From the NCBI RefSeq assembly GCF_900103475.1, contig NZ_FNHG01000014.1, forward strand, positions 23,845 to 87,844: DNA of 64,000 nucleotides, in the 5' to 3' direction. This DNA is from Maricaulis salignorans. Its GTDB lineage: Bacteria; Pseudomonadota; Alphaproteobacteria; Caulobacterales; Maricaulaceae. Both the position numbers and the translations under genes were made by a program. Under the pieces are notes generated by a model. That model searched no databases. It had not been told where the DNA came from and saw only the letters and a program-made list of their open reading frames with translations. Below are positions 6,748-15,853 of this stretch, piece by piece. Position 1 is the first letter of the stretch; each line of letters opens with the position of its first letter.

Positions 6748-9351
6748 TCAGCGAGGCTGTTGCGACGTGTTCTGTTCGGCACCCGGAGCGGTATCCGGAA
6801 TTGCCGTCTGCGCGTGGGTTTCGAGAAATTCAATTAGTGAATTCAAAGGCATTGCCTTGGCCAAAGCCCACCCCTGGGCCCAGTCGCAACCCATCAGTTT
6901 GAGCAGGGCCAGGGATTCGAGCGTTTCAACACCCTCCGCCGTCATTTCCAGCCCAAGACCATGCGCCAGATCCGAGGTCGACTTGACCAGCATGCGGTCG
7001 CGCTGTGACGAGGCCATGTGGGTGACGAAAGCGCGGTCGAGTTTCAGCTCGTGGCTTGGCAGGGTTTTCAGATAGGCCAATGATGACAGACCGGAACCAT
7101 AATCATCAATCGCCAGCCTGATACCCGCTGCCGCCCATTTCTCCAGATTGGCCAGGGCCCGCTCGGGATTTTGCATCGCGGCGGTTTCCGTGACTTCAAA
7201 GGAAATGCGCTCAGGGCCCTGGGTTGCGATGTGCAGGGCGAGTTCCGCGAAATCCGGGTCCGAGATGAGCGAGCCGGAAATATTTACCGCAAGGCTGATT
7301 TCGTGACCGGCCTTCCACAGGGCTTGTTGATCGCGCACGACCTGTTCGATCGACCAGAGCGTGAATTCGCGAATGTGTCCGGTTTCTTCAGCCAGGGGAA
7401 TGAAATGATCGGGGAAGATGACGCCCTGTTCCGGGTCGGTCCAGCGACACAGGGCCTCGGCAGCCAGATATGTGCCTGATGCGAGGTGCAATTTCGGTTG
7501 ATACTGCATCGCCATATCGCCATTGCGAGTCGCTCGGATCATCCGGCTCATCAGCGTCAGATTCTGGTCCGGGTCACCAAACTGCTCGGCGTCGAACACC
7601 GCGGCAGCGCTGGACATGGCCCGGGCCTGATCAATTGCGATCACAGCTTTCATGACGCATTCCTCGCCAACCGTGCCGGCATACAGGCCTGCTGTAACAG
7701 CCACGTCGATATCGACGCCGTCGAGTGTGATCGGGCTGTTGAAGCAGACCCGGATCCGGTCGGCCGCCGGCAGGACCGCGCTGGCGTCCGGAACGGCGAT
7801 GATGATGCCGAGCATGTCCGGACCCAAGGCTGCGACCATTTCGGCGCCAAGATTGGCCCGAATCCGTTCGGCCATCGCGATTTTGAGCTGAGCGGACCGG
7901 GTGAAACCCAGGGCGATCTTCAGATGTTTGAACCGTTCGATGCCGAGGGCGATCAGCGTGACAGGACCACCGGTGCTGGCGGCGAGTTCGGCGATGGCGC
8001 GTTCGGCCGCCGGGCGTGAGGGCAGGGCGGTTTCAACATCCTGATAGAGGGCGGTCTCCAGCACCAGCTGGCGCTCACGGGACGCGCGCTGCCGCATGAA
8101 GATCAGCATCAGTATGGCTATCGAGAGCACCAGAAGGGCACTCACTGCGATGAGACGTTGCCGGGCGTGGGCGTTGGCCAGGCGCAAATCCTGTTGCGAA
8201 CCCTCAAGGCGAAGTTGTTCGATCCGCAGATTTTGCTGGGCGAAGTCAAATTGGGCAGCCAGCAGGCTTGTGTTGGCCGAGGCTGCGACATCACGCGCCT
8301 CGTCATCAAGGCGCTTGAACGCGCGCAGATGCGGCAGGGCCGCGTCGGCATCGTTCAGGGTCTGGAAAATGTCGGCAGCCGCGGCGTGAAACTCGGTGAA
8401 GCTATGCGTCGTACCCGCGATCGAGACACCGTCAAAGGTCCGGTCAATCTCGTTGCGGGCGCTTGGCAGGTCGCCGCGCCCCAGAGAAATCTGCGCCCGG
8501 GTCCCCCAGAGAAAGCGTGTCCACTCGCTGCCATCGACATCGCCAATGATCGCAAAGGCATTGTCTATGGTCGTTGCGGCGGCGTCCAGCTCGCCGAAAA
8601 CGATCTGAAGTGAGGCAATATTGTTGAGAATGCGGGCCTGGAGCGTGTCGCTGTCCATTTCTGCGGCAATCGCGTAAGCGCGCTGGAAGCGGTCGAGCGC
8701 TTCGTAGTATTCGCCCAATTCACGATAGGCATTGCCCAGATTGTTGTTGGCGGCGAGATCGAGCGCGGGGTCGCCGGGATGACGGTTCATTGCGTCGAGA
8801 TAGTAACTCTCGGCACGCCGGTATTGATGCGCGTCATTGTAAATTGAGCCAATCGACTGAAGCACAATCGACTCGCTGCGCGTATCGCCGATTTCTAGAT
8901 AGACCTCATAGGCGCTCTGAAAGTTCTCCAGCGCCAGCCCGTACTCGCTGACCACTTTGTAGATGCGGCCGAGCGAAACGAGGATGTCTGCGAAAAGTTT
9001 GGTTGGGGCCGGATCGGCTCCGAGCTCGGCCAATGCCTGTTGGGCGATCGGCCGGGCCTCGACGGGGCGTCCCAGACGCGTCAGCGCTTCAGATTTCAAC
9101 CACAGGACCGTGGCAAGTTCACTGTCGACTTCGCCCGGGTCAGGGCGTGCTGCGAGAATGGCTTCGGCGCGGTTGATATGGGCCAGTGCGGCATTCGGGT
9201 CGCCCATCATATTCGCCCGGGCCGACGCGATTTCCGTTTCGAATGTCGCCGCTTCAACCACCAAAATTTCGGAGGTCGCTTGCAGGGCTTGAGCCGGGCT
9301 GGCCAGCAACCAGAGTGCGCTGACAGCTGTGACCGCGAGATGCCTGATCAT
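6748..9351 (-). CDS. Membrane EAL-domain protein with periplasmic TPR sensor and degenerate GGDEF
   Basis: 867 aa. Signal peptide or N-anchor (residues 1-23), TPR-type helical repeats (~45-360), a coiled segment, one transmembrane helix (~400-419, LIAVSALLVLSIAILMLIFM), a GGDEF-like domain (~435-590) whose GGDEF position reads ALGPDM, then an EAL domain (~605-850). EAL catalytic motifs are kept: AEALCRW (E632), VNISG, VTETA, DDYGSG and EGVET. It should therefore be a c-di-GMP phosphodiesterase rather than a cyclase, with the degenerate GGDEF possibly regulatory. The start is the ATG at 9351 (GGAG about 10 nt upstream); an in-frame ATG at 9390 would spoil the signal sequence. Signal sensed by the TPR region is unknown. 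Confidence 0.88.
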   Translation of the reverse strand: MIRHLAVTAVSALWLLASPAQALQATSEILVVEAATFETEIASARANMMGDPNAALAHINRAEAILAARPDPGEVDSELATVLWLKSEALTRLGRPVEARPIAQQALAELGADPAPTKLFADILVSLGRIYKVVSEYGLALENFQSAYEVYLEIGDTRSESIVLQSIGSIYNDAHQYRRAESYYLDAMNRHPGDPALDLAANNNLGNAYRELGEYYEALDRFQRAYAIAAEMDSDTLQARILNNIASLQIVFGELDAAATTIDNAFAIIGDVDGSEWTRFLWGTRAQISLGRGDLPSARNEIDRTFDGVSIAGTTHSFTEFHAAAADIFQTLNDADAALPHLRAFKRLDDEARDVAASANTSLLAAQFDFAQQNLRIEQLRLEGSQQDLRLANAHARQRLIAVSALLVLSIAILMLIFMRQRASRERQLVLETALYQDVETALPSRPAAERAIAELAASTGGPVTLIALGIERFKHLKIALGFTRSAQLKIAMAERIRANLGAEMVAALGPDMLGIIIAVPDASAVLPAADRIRVCFNSPITLDGVDIDVAVTAGLYAGTVGEECVMKAVIAIDQARAMSSAAAVFDAEQFGDPDQNLTLMSRMIRATRNGDMAMQYQPKLHLASGTYLAAEALCRWTDPEQGVIFPDHFIPLAEETGHIREFTLWSIEQVVRDQQALWKAGHEISLAVNISGSLISDPDFAELALHIATQGPERISFEVTETAAMQNPERALANLEKWAAAGIRLAIDDYGSGLSSLAYLKTLPSHELKLDRAFVTHMASSQRDRMLVKSTSDLAHGLGLEMTAEGVETLESLALLKLMGCDWAQGWALAKAMPLNSLIEFLETHAQTAIPDTAPGAEQNTSQQPR

Positions 9352-9576
9352 TTCAGAATCGCTCCGCTCTTGGAGACCGGCAAGGCACAATGCGGCTGCA
9401 GGTCAGACCTGCGAGCGGTGTGGTAGCAGCGATGATCTCTGGCGCGGGGCATTGCGGTCCTGATTGCGGCCGGATGGTCTGGTCAGGCTACAAACTTGAA
9501 GTGGAATAGTTAAATTCACGCGAAGACGGGCGTACTGGTCCTGGGCAGGCGCGCGCGGCCTGAGCTGGCAAGAGAA

Positions 9577-9608
9577 AACCGCCGCCTCAAAGGCTTGAGA
9601 CGGCGGTT
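9577..9608 (-). terminator. Rho-independent terminator after the S8 protease gene
   Basis: Strong inverted repeat: AACCGCCG (9577-9584) with CGGCGGTT (9601-9608), continued inward by CTCAA/TTGAG around an AGGC loop. On the minus strand it is followed by TTTTCTC. It lies 29 bp beyond the stop codon at 9638. Confidence 0.8.
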
Positions 9609-9637
9609 CCTTACTCTGCGAAATCTCGGCCTGCCGG

Positions 9638-12496
9638 TTAGAATTCCAGCCGGAACCGTGCGCCGCTCGCCATGCCGGCTACATCCTGGGCCGATGTTTC
9701 CCCGGCCAGTTCAGCACGGGTGAAGAGGCTTAGATCGGCGCGGCCGTCGAACATCGGGGTGGCGTAAAGAACTTCAGCGAAGAGGGGGCGTTCACCACCC
9801 AATTCCCAGCGCTGGAGGTCGGGGCCCAGTTCGCCTGTTTCGCGGTCGACAATCCGGGTCGAGCTATATTCAAGCGCGCCGGACTCGACGTGCAGGGGCT
9901 GGATAATGCTGAAGCGCACGGCATCCACAGAGGTGAAGAGCCCGTCGCGCCGTGCGGTCAGCTGGAATGCACTGGAAACAGTGCCGTCCGGCAGGCTCAG
10001 CAGGGAGTCGTCGAAGTTGACTGAGCGGGTGCGAGCCAGGGTAGCAGAACTGCTCAGGGTCACCGCCAGGGGCAGGCGGGTCTCCGCGCCGACCGTCAGG
10101 GCGTCCGTCGTGGCTCCGCCCGCCAGGCCGAGGCCGCTACTGCCCTGGGCGCCAAGCAGACCCGTTGCTTCATTCAGGCTCGTATAGGTCATATGAGCCG
10201 TCAGGCTGTCATTGAACTCATGCGACACGCTGGCGAGGAATGCGGTCGCCTGATAGCCGGCGACGCCCTCGACGAGGGCTTGCTCCTCGCCGCTGATCGG
10301 GTTGACGAACAGGCGTTCATCCTGCGAGGTGGTGACGCCCAGAGCCATCCGTGTGCGATCTCCCAGAGGGATGGTCGACATCGCATAGGCACCGCCGGAA
10401 GCGAAGCCGAGCACTGGATTGACGCCGCCCGTTTCAGGTCGGTGATCAGAGAACAAGCCGAAACCGTCCTGCGGGTTCAGGGCCATGGCGCCTTCGCCGG
10501 CGCCAAGGCGGAACTCTCGTCCGGTCTCGGTGTCTCGAAAATTCACACCGGTCTGGAATGGCAGGCCGCTGCTCGAGACCGGTGCACGTGGATCGGCCGC
10601 CGCGGCGACACTGGTGATTTGCATCCGGCCGTCTGCCGAGAGCTGGTAGCTGGTTTCGCCGGTATCGTTGAACTGTCGGCCATTGACGAGCCACCAGGTG
10701 CGTTCGCGCAGATAGGTTTCGGCATTGGCGCGCATATTCCGGTCGCGGCTGGAATCATCGAACATGAGATCGGCAACCGAGATTTCGAAGTCGCGATAGG
10801 TATCGCCGATTGGCTCAAAAACGGTGATCGAGTTGTCGCGAGCCGAGCGGAATGACAGACGCCCGCTGGCCAGCGAAATGACATCGATCGATTGCTCGCT
10901 GTAACCCCTGCGCCGGGATCGTTCCAGATGGACCAGGTTTGTCATGTCGATCGGCGACATGGCGGCGTCGATATCGAGCATGCCCCAGCCATAGACTTCG
11001 TCGACGCCCGGTGCGCCAAGATCTTCGGCCGTGAACAACAGCACATCAGCCACGTCGGAAGCCTCGAGCCAGTTCCAGCGTCCCAGCACCAGCGCTGCGG
11101 CGCCAGTGACCAGCGGCGCTGCGAAGGAGGTTCCGGACAGGCGCGTGACACCACCGGAGCCGTCAGAGACCAGCAATAGCTCGCCGGGTGCGACCAGGAA
11201 GCGGTCCATCAGCCGGTTGCCGTCCCGGCATCGTCCGCGCACCGTCAGGCACGCCGTGCCGGGGCGGTTTGAGAAGGAGGAGATTTCGCCATTTGGATTG
11301 ACCGACCCGACGATGATCAAATTGCTCAGGGTGGATACGCCTGTCCAGTCAAGGTCAGCGGTCTGGCTGACGCCGTCATTGCCGGCGGCGACGACGAGCA
11401 GGACGTCATCGGTCGCACGAGCGACGCGCTTGTCGCTGAAAATGGTGCCCCATTGCTGATGCAGGGTCCAGCCGGGCAGCCCGAGCGACATGTTGATGAT
11501 ATCAGGGCCCGGGCGGGCCAGCTTCAGCAGACCGGAGCGAACATCAGCCCAATTCGTGCTCAGCGTTTCATCGAATGGATTATAGGTGCGGAGGGTCACG
11601 TCCGGGGCGACGCCCATCACACCGCTGCCATCATGGGGCGCAGCGATCAGACTGGCGACGGCCGCACCATGATTGAAGTCAAGATAGTCGCGTTCGCCAT
11701 GGGATGTCCGGACATCCATGCCGTCATCGCTCTGGAAACTGAAGTCGAGCAGGCCGACCAGAACACCATCACCGCCACCGGCGGCCTGTGAGAGTGCAGG
11801 GGACCAGTTGATGGCCGGCATCCAGTGGTCGAAGCGATCCGTGCCGGAGAAGTTCATCAGGCCATCATAGAAGGCCAGGAAGAAGGCGGAACGCTGCTGC
11901 GCCGTAACCTGTTCCAGGGAGTCCGGGGCGCTCGGATCAATTCCGTGGCGGACCAGCAGGTCCTGGAGGAAGTGATTGCGGAAGGACTGTCCGGTCTGCG
12001 CTTCGATGGACGCGCCGAAGACTGTTTCAGCCTGACCGAACAGGCCTTCCAGCTGGGCTGCCAGGGAGGCCGAATCTCCGGTGAATGGGTCGATATCGCC
12101 CCAGAAGGCGTCGATATCACCCCACAAGGGGCCGACATCGCCCCAGAAGGCATCAATATCACCATGGAAGGGATTAATGTCGCCATGGAACGGGTCGATA
12201 TCGCCCCAGAAGGCGCTGATATCCCCGTGGAATGGATTGATATCTCCCCAGAACGGGCTGATATCGCCCCAGAATGGCGAGATGTCGCCGTAGAATGGGT
12301 TGATGTCACCGTGGAACGGGTTGATGTCGCCATGGAAGGGATTGATGTCCCCATGGTAGGGCAGGACGAATTGTGCGTCGTCCCCTGACGCCCCGGGGCC
12401 TGATCCGTTCCCGGCCAGGGCGGCGGGGGCGAGGATCGAGCCTGCGGAGGCCGTCAGCATCAGCGTGGCCGTTGTCTGCAGAAGGAAATTTTTCAT
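9638..12496 (-). CDS. Secreted S8 (subtilisin-like) serine protease with N-terminal GDI heptad repeats and autotransporter-like C-terminus
   Basis: 952 aa. Signal peptide (KNFLLQTTATLMLTASAGS, cut near ALA-G at residue 29), then 13 near-perfect heptads [HWY]-GDI-[NSD]-[PA]-F at residues ~48-138. The subtilisin domain follows with Asp in VGLLDFSF (~D251), His in FNHGAAVASL (~H276) and Ser in LSGTSFAAPLV (~460). The last ~280 residues look beta-rich (alternating hydrophobic strands) and end in RFRLEF, a C-terminal Phe as in outer-membrane barrels, suggesting autotransporter display; this part is inferred. ATG at 12496 with AGGAT at 5 nt; the in-frame ATG at 12511 is less likely. A CtrA-like box lies upstream (12577-12591), a terminator downstream. 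Confidence 0.87.
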   Translation of the reverse strand: MKNFLLQTTATLMLTASAGSILAPAALAGNGSGPGASGDDAQFVLPYHGDINPFHGDINPFHGDINPFYGDISPFWGDISPFWGDINPFHGDISAFWGDIDPFHGDINPFHGDIDAFWGDVGPLWGDIDAFWGDIDPFTGDSASLAAQLEGLFGQAETVFGASIEAQTGQSFRNHFLQDLLVRHGIDPSAPDSLEQVTAQQRSAFFLAFYDGLMNFSGTDRFDHWMPAINWSPALSQAAGGGDGVLVGLLDFSFQSDDGMDVRTSHGERDYLDFNHGAAVASLIAAPHDGSGVMGVAPDVTLRTYNPFDETLSTNWADVRSGLLKLARPGPDIINMSLGLPGWTLHQQWGTIFSDKRVARATDDVLLVVAAGNDGVSQTADLDWTGVSTLSNLIIVGSVNPNGEISSFSNRPGTACLTVRGRCRDGNRLMDRFLVAPGELLLVSDGSGGVTRLSGTSFAAPLVTGAAALVLGRWNWLEASDVADVLLFTAEDLGAPGVDEVYGWGMLDIDAAMSPIDMTNLVHLERSRRRGYSEQSIDVISLASGRLSFRSARDNSITVFEPIGDTYRDFEISVADLMFDDSSRDRNMRANAETYLRERTWWLVNGRQFNDTGETSYQLSADGRMQITSVAAAADPRAPVSSSGLPFQTGVNFRDTETGREFRLGAGEGAMALNPQDGFGLFSDHRPETGGVNPVLGFASGGAYAMSTIPLGDRTRMALGVTTSQDERLFVNPISGEEQALVEGVAGYQATAFLASVSHEFNDSLTAHMTYTSLNEATGLLGAQGSSGLGLAGGATTDALTVGAETRLPLAVTLSSSATLARTRSVNFDDSLLSLPDGTVSSAFQLTARRDGLFTSVDAVRFSIIQPLHVESGALEYSSTRIVDRETGELGPDLQRWELGGERPLFAEVLYATPMFDGRADLSLFTRAELAGETSAQDVAGMASGARFRLEF
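12083..12355 (-). repeat. 13 tandem 21-bp units coding GDI heptads
   Basis: Each 21-bp unit encodes [HWY]-G-D-I-[NSD]-[PA]-F; only one unit (GDVGPL) departs clearly. The DNA units differ at third positions, so the conservation is at protein level rather than a recent expansion. Lies inside the S8 protease gene just after the signal peptide. Confidence 0.95.
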
Positions 12497-12576
12497 GTCG
12501 ATCCTGTCCAAAAAAATTATTGGCGTCTTGGATCAATCATGGGGCTCTGAATGTAAGGCGATGCTAACAAGCGCGG

Positions 12577-12591
12577 TTAGCAAACCCTTAA
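12577..12591. promoter_or_regulatory. CtrA-like box (TTAG-N7-TTAA)
   Basis: TTAG, seven bases, TTAA in the region between the S8 protease start (12496) and the DUF6491-type gene. One mismatch from the TTAA-N7-TTAA consensus of the cell-cycle regulator CtrA. It partly overlaps an inverted repeat GCTAAC...GTTAGC (12563-12581). Confidence 0.4.
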
Positions 12592-12739
12592 TCGGCGTAG
12601 CGGTTTACAGAGGCTTTATGGCTACCGACAAATGCGCCGCTTTTATTGAGCGCTGCACCAATCCCGGCCGACCGCAAACTCTGCCCCTTTGATGGGGAGT
12701 GTCGAGATGCGGACCCGACCGGGCCTGGTTGTGTTCGTA

Positions 12740-13141
12740 CTACCGGATCGGCGCGGAGGTGTCCGAGCCAGCTGCGGCTTCTTCCGCTGCGCGTTGTTCG
12801 ATCAGTGCGCGCGCGGCATCGACACTCTCGACGGCCTCGATCGTGTCGATGGCACAACGACTGTCCTCGCGCGTTGAAACATATTCGAGGAAGGGCGTGT
12901 AGAGTGTCGTCGTCGACGGGAAGCTGAGGCCGACTTCGACGCCATGACGCAAGCCCGCGCAGCGGCTGCGCATGGTGACAAGGTGGTGACGATTCGGGCC
13001 TCCATTGAGGACCAGATGTTCCTCATCAATGACGCTGTAGCCAGTGATATTGACAAGGCGGATGCGCTCTGCAGCTGCCGGAGCGCTGAGGACCAGCAGG
13101 CCCGTCAGTGCGGCGGCGACGGTGATATGCGTTCGTTTCAT
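12740..13141 (-). CDS. Small secreted protein, DUF6491-like
   Basis: 133 aa. Signal peptide KRTHITVAAALTGLLVLSAPAAA (cleavage before ERIRLV). The mature part has the pattern I recall for DUF6491: RIRLVNITGYSVIDEEHLVL near its start, two Cys (SRCAGLRHG, SRCAIDTIE) likely forming a disulfide, and a Glu/Ala-rich tail. Function of the family is unknown. ATG at 13141 with GGGAG at 6 nt; the longer in-frame start (13210) would bury the signal peptide. Overlaps nothing; monocistronic by spacing. Confidence 0.75.
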   Translation of the reverse strand: MKRTHITVAAALTGLLVLSAPAAAERIRLVNITGYSVIDEEHLVLNGGPNRHHLVTMRSRCAGLRHGVEVGLSFPSTTTLYTPFLEYVSTREDSRCAIDTIEAVESVDAARALIEQRAAEEAAAGSDTSAPIR

Positions 13142-13250
13142 TTTCAACTCCCGCTTCCTGATGTTTTTCGCGAGCGGATTGCCTTTTGCGATCGCGAGCA
13201 AGCCTGTCATCTTTAACGTGCATTATGCGCGTCAGCAAGCAATATCATCG

Positions 13251-13265
13251 TTAACGCGCGGTTAG
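13251..13265. promoter_or_regulatory. CtrA-like box (TTAA-N7-TTAG)
   Basis: TTAA, seven bases, TTAG, 57 bp before the GTG start of the lytic transglycosylase gene and between two divergent genes. One mismatch from the CtrA consensus. Confidence 0.4.
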
Positions 13266-13322
13266 GCGAAGGGGCGCGATGCTTGTCCACGAATCGATTC
13301 AGCAAAATTGCGGAGGTCTGAC

Positions 13323-14123
13323 GTGGTCAGCCCGATTGAAGTAAGCCAGCAGGAATCCACGACGCGTCTGATCCGTCAGGCGGCGCAGGAGACCGGCACA
13401 GATTTCAACTTTCTGCTGCGCACGGCGGCGCGCGAAAGCAATTTCGACGCCAGCGCGCAGGCTTCGACCTCCAGCGCAGCGGGGATGTATCAGTTTATCG
13501 AGCAGACCTGGCTGGGTGTGATGCAGCGCCATGGCGCCGAGCACGGGCATGGCGATGCGGCACAATCCATTACCCGGGATGAGGGCGGCCGCCTGGCTGT
13601 CTCCGATCCGGCTGAACGGGCGCGAATCCTCGACCTTCGTTTCGACCCGGAAACCGCCGCCCGTATGGCTGGTGAACTGGCTTCGGAGAATGCGCAGGTC
13701 ATCGAATCCCGACTGGGCCGTCCTGCCTCTGGCGGAGAGCTTTATGCCGCGCACTTTCTCGGCGCCCATGGCGCAGCAGGCCTGATTGCTGCCGCAGAAC
13801 GTTCGCCCGGGATCCGGGCCGACGAACTGTTTCCCCAGGCTGCGCAGGCCAATCGGCCGATCTTCTATGACGGGTCGCGGCCGCGTTCGGCGAGTGAGGT
13901 GCTGGCTTCGCTGACCCGGGAGCGGCCGGTCGTCAGCCTGCCGGATACGGGCCCTGCCCAGCCGGTTACGCCAAGGGTTGGCTCGGGTGCGCCGGGCGGA
14001 CTGTATGCCGGACGTGTCAATCCGGGCAGCCAGCGTGTTGGCGATGGTGAGTTGTCCCCGGCCCTGATGGAGATACTCGCTTCGCTGGACGCTCCGGCCG
14101 CAGGACGTGTGCGTGAAACGTAA
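13323..14123 (+). CDS. SLT-domain lytic transglycosylase-like protein
   Basis: 266 aa. The N-terminal SLT fold is recognisable: LLRTAARESNFDASAQ carries the catalytic Glu (ARESNF, about residue 38), then SSAAGMYQFIEQTWLGVM. After ~160 residues the protein turns Pro/Gly-rich and disordered (PDTGPAQPVTPRVGSGAPGG). No obvious signal peptide, like flagellar or polar muramidases exported by other means. GTG at 13323 is chosen because GGAGG (13312-13316) is ideally spaced; a TTG at 13308 precedes that site. Family members cleave peptidoglycan to open space for envelope machines; in Caulobacterales such a protein (PleA) serves pili and flagella. The link to PleA is a guess from the CtrA-like box upstream. 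Confidence 0.8.
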   Translation: MVSPIEVSQQESTTRLIRQAAQETGTDFNFLLRTAARESNFDASAQASTSSAAGMYQFIEQTWLGVMQRHGAEHGHGDAAQSITRDEGGRLAVSDPAERARILDLRFDPETAARMAGELASENAQVIESRLGRPASGGELYAAHFLGAHGAAGLIAAAERSPGIRADELFPQAAQANRPIFYDGSRPRSASEVLASLTRERPVVSLPDTGPAQPVTPRVGSGAPGGLYAGRVNPGSQRVGDGELSPALMEILASLDAPAAGRVRET

Positions 14124-14203
14124 ACAGAGTGGAGTGCCGACAAGCTTTCATTAAGCATGTCGGCGTTAAGCTTCATTAAGTTCTGAAAGAATTCGGGAAA
14201 ACC

Positions 14204-15340
14204 ATGACCGTCGTAGCGCTGCGAAATCGCCTGACTGAAACCGATGTCCGCCGCCTGGTGCGAGGACAAACGGATGAAGAGCGAGCCCTGGCGGCGCGCA
14301 AGATCTGTCACCGTATCGACGCTGCGAGCCTGTCCGATGTTGAGCGCGCAGCGGCCCGCGATATTCTTGACCTGATCGCGCGCGACGCTGCCGAGCTGGT
14401 CCGGCGGGCGTTGGCGGTGACGCTGCGCCAGTCGCCTAACCTGCCGCGCGACATTGCCGTGAAGCTCGCGTCAGACGTCGACTCTGTTGCTGCTCCTGTG
14501 CTGCTATCCTCGCCTTCACTGACCGATGAAGACCTGATCGAAATCCTTCACGGGGCGAGTTCGGCGAAATTTTGCGCCGTGGCGGCCCGCGACCAGGTGT
14601 CGGCGATCGTCGTGCACGAAATTCTCGATTCAAAGGATGAGGGTGCGGTCGGGATCGCGGCGTCCAATGACGGGGCCGAATTCGATGAAGCGGCCTATCA
14701 GCGGGCCTTCAGTGAATTCTGCGAATGCCAGGCGGTGATGGACGCTTTTGTCGCCCGCTCCCACCTTCCGCTGGACATCACCGAACGCCTGATTTCGCAC
14801 ATCAGCGACCAGGCGCTTGACCGTCTCGTCAAGAATCATGCCCTGCCGCCGCAGCTCGCGGTCGAGATCGCCGAGGGCGCACGTGAGCGTGCGACGGTCG
14901 ATCTGGTGGACCAGGCCGGACTGGCACATGATCCGAAGCATTTCGTACAGCAATTGCGGATGAACAGCCGGCTGACGCCATCACTCATCCTGCGGGCCCT
15001 GTTCCGCGGTCATGTGGCGTTTGTCGAGCATGCTTTCGCCGAATTGTCGGGTCTGCCGCACGCGAAGGCCTGGTTGCTGGTTCATGATGCCGGGCCATTG
15101 GGCCTGCGTGCGATCTATGACCGGACCGGCATGCCGCCGCGCCTCTATCCGGCGATCCGGGCCGGGCTCGACGTGTATCATTCCACCGAGATGCCCCATG
15201 ACGGCGAGAGCCGTGAACACTTCCGCCGCGTGCTGGCGGAGCGGGCCATTACGCGGTTCCAGGGTATTCCCGAGGAAGATCTGGATTACATGCTGCGGCG
15301 GTTCGCCGAAGACGCTCAGCCTCTGGCCGCGGCTGGCTGA
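14204..15340 (+). CDS. DUF2336 domain protein
   Basis: 378 aa, all-helical, HEAT-like repeat protein typical of alphaproteobacteria. Signature pieces: the N-terminal RRLVRGQTDEERALAARKIC, LARDAAELVRRALAVTL-type repeats, SDQALDRLVKNHALPP, and a C-terminal tail LDYMLRRFAEDA. No catalytic motif. Its role is not established; it sits beside receiver and Hpt genes here and a paralogue is encoded at 17232-18290, so a cell-cycle or signalling scaffold role is a reasonable inference. TTAA tetramers occur upstream (14151-14180). Its last 25 bp overlap the convergent Hpt gene. Confidence 0.85.
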   Translation: MTVVALRNRLTETDVRRLVRGQTDEERALAARKICHRIDAASLSDVERAAARDILDLIARDAAELVRRALAVTLRQSPNLPRDIAVKLASDVDSVAAPVLLSSPSLTDEDLIEILHGASSAKFCAVAARDQVSAIVVHEILDSKDEGAVGIAASNDGAEFDEAAYQRAFSEFCECQAVMDAFVARSHLPLDITERLISHISDQALDRLVKNHALPPQLAVEIAEGARERATVDLVDQAGLAHDPKHFVQQLRMNSRLTPSLILRALFRGHVAFVEHAFAELSGLPHAKAWLLVHDAGPLGLRAIYDRTGMPPRLYPAIRAGLDVYHSTEMPHDGESREHFRRVLAERAITRFQGIPEEDLDYMLRRFAEDAQPLAAAG

Positions 15341-15840
15341 GCGTCGTCCTTCCAGGGCGCCGCGAATTCTTCTGCCATGATTTCAAGCTGATCAGCCAGT
15401 TCGGCAGCGACCGGATCGGTGCTGTCGCGGATATTCTGCACCAGGGCCGCGCGGATCGCATTGACATGCGCAAGCACGAGGCCGATCGGTGCGACGGCGC
15501 GTTTTTCCGGCATGTCGATCATCTTGGTCATTGATGAGGCGATGCGGGTGATGATCGGGAATTCATAGGTCGAGCCGAGGCCGCGCAAATCGTGGGCGCG
15601 GATGAAAAGCTCCTCGCCTTCGGACCCCTTCAGCCCTTCCTTGCGGGCAATGCTCGCCGACTTCTCAAGCTTTTCGACCTCATCCTCGAGCCAGAGCGCG
15701 AAGTCCGACCGCATATCATTGAGGGCGTTGTCCGCCTTCTCGATCAGGTGCAGGTCGGCGGCCCCGATCGGCCCACCAATCTTGATCTGTAGCATATTGG
15801 GCGCGGCAATCATTTCGACATCGGGATTGATCTTGGCCAT
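15316..15840 (-). CDS. Hpt (histidine phosphotransfer) domain protein
   Basis: 174 aa. Helical, with the Hpt phosphosite motif IRAHDLRGLGSTYEFP (His83) as in Caulobacter-type Hpt proteins. Start ATG at 15840 with AGAGGA about 9 nt upstream; the long upstream extension overlaps the receiver gene and is rejected. Second gene of a two-gene minus-strand operon, 13 bp after the receiver at 15854. Such a protein should shuttle phosphate between a hybrid kinase and the receiver; the kinase is not in view. Alternative: a degenerate Hpt with structural role. Confidence 0.82.
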   Translation of the reverse strand: MAKINPDVEMIAAPNMLQIKIGGPIGAADLHLIEKADNALNDMRSDFALWLEDEVEKLEKSASIARKEGLKGSEGEELFIRAHDLRGLGSTYEFPIITRIASSMTKMIDMPEKRAVAPIGLVLAHVNAIRAALVQNIRDSTDPVAAELADQLEIMAEEFAAPWKDDAQPAAARG

Positions 15841-15853
15841 GCGTGAGATCCTC

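Noticed and set aside
12083..12355. 21-bp repeats as a CRISPR-like array
   Set aside because: Units are contiguous, vary at third codon positions and encode protein; no spacers.
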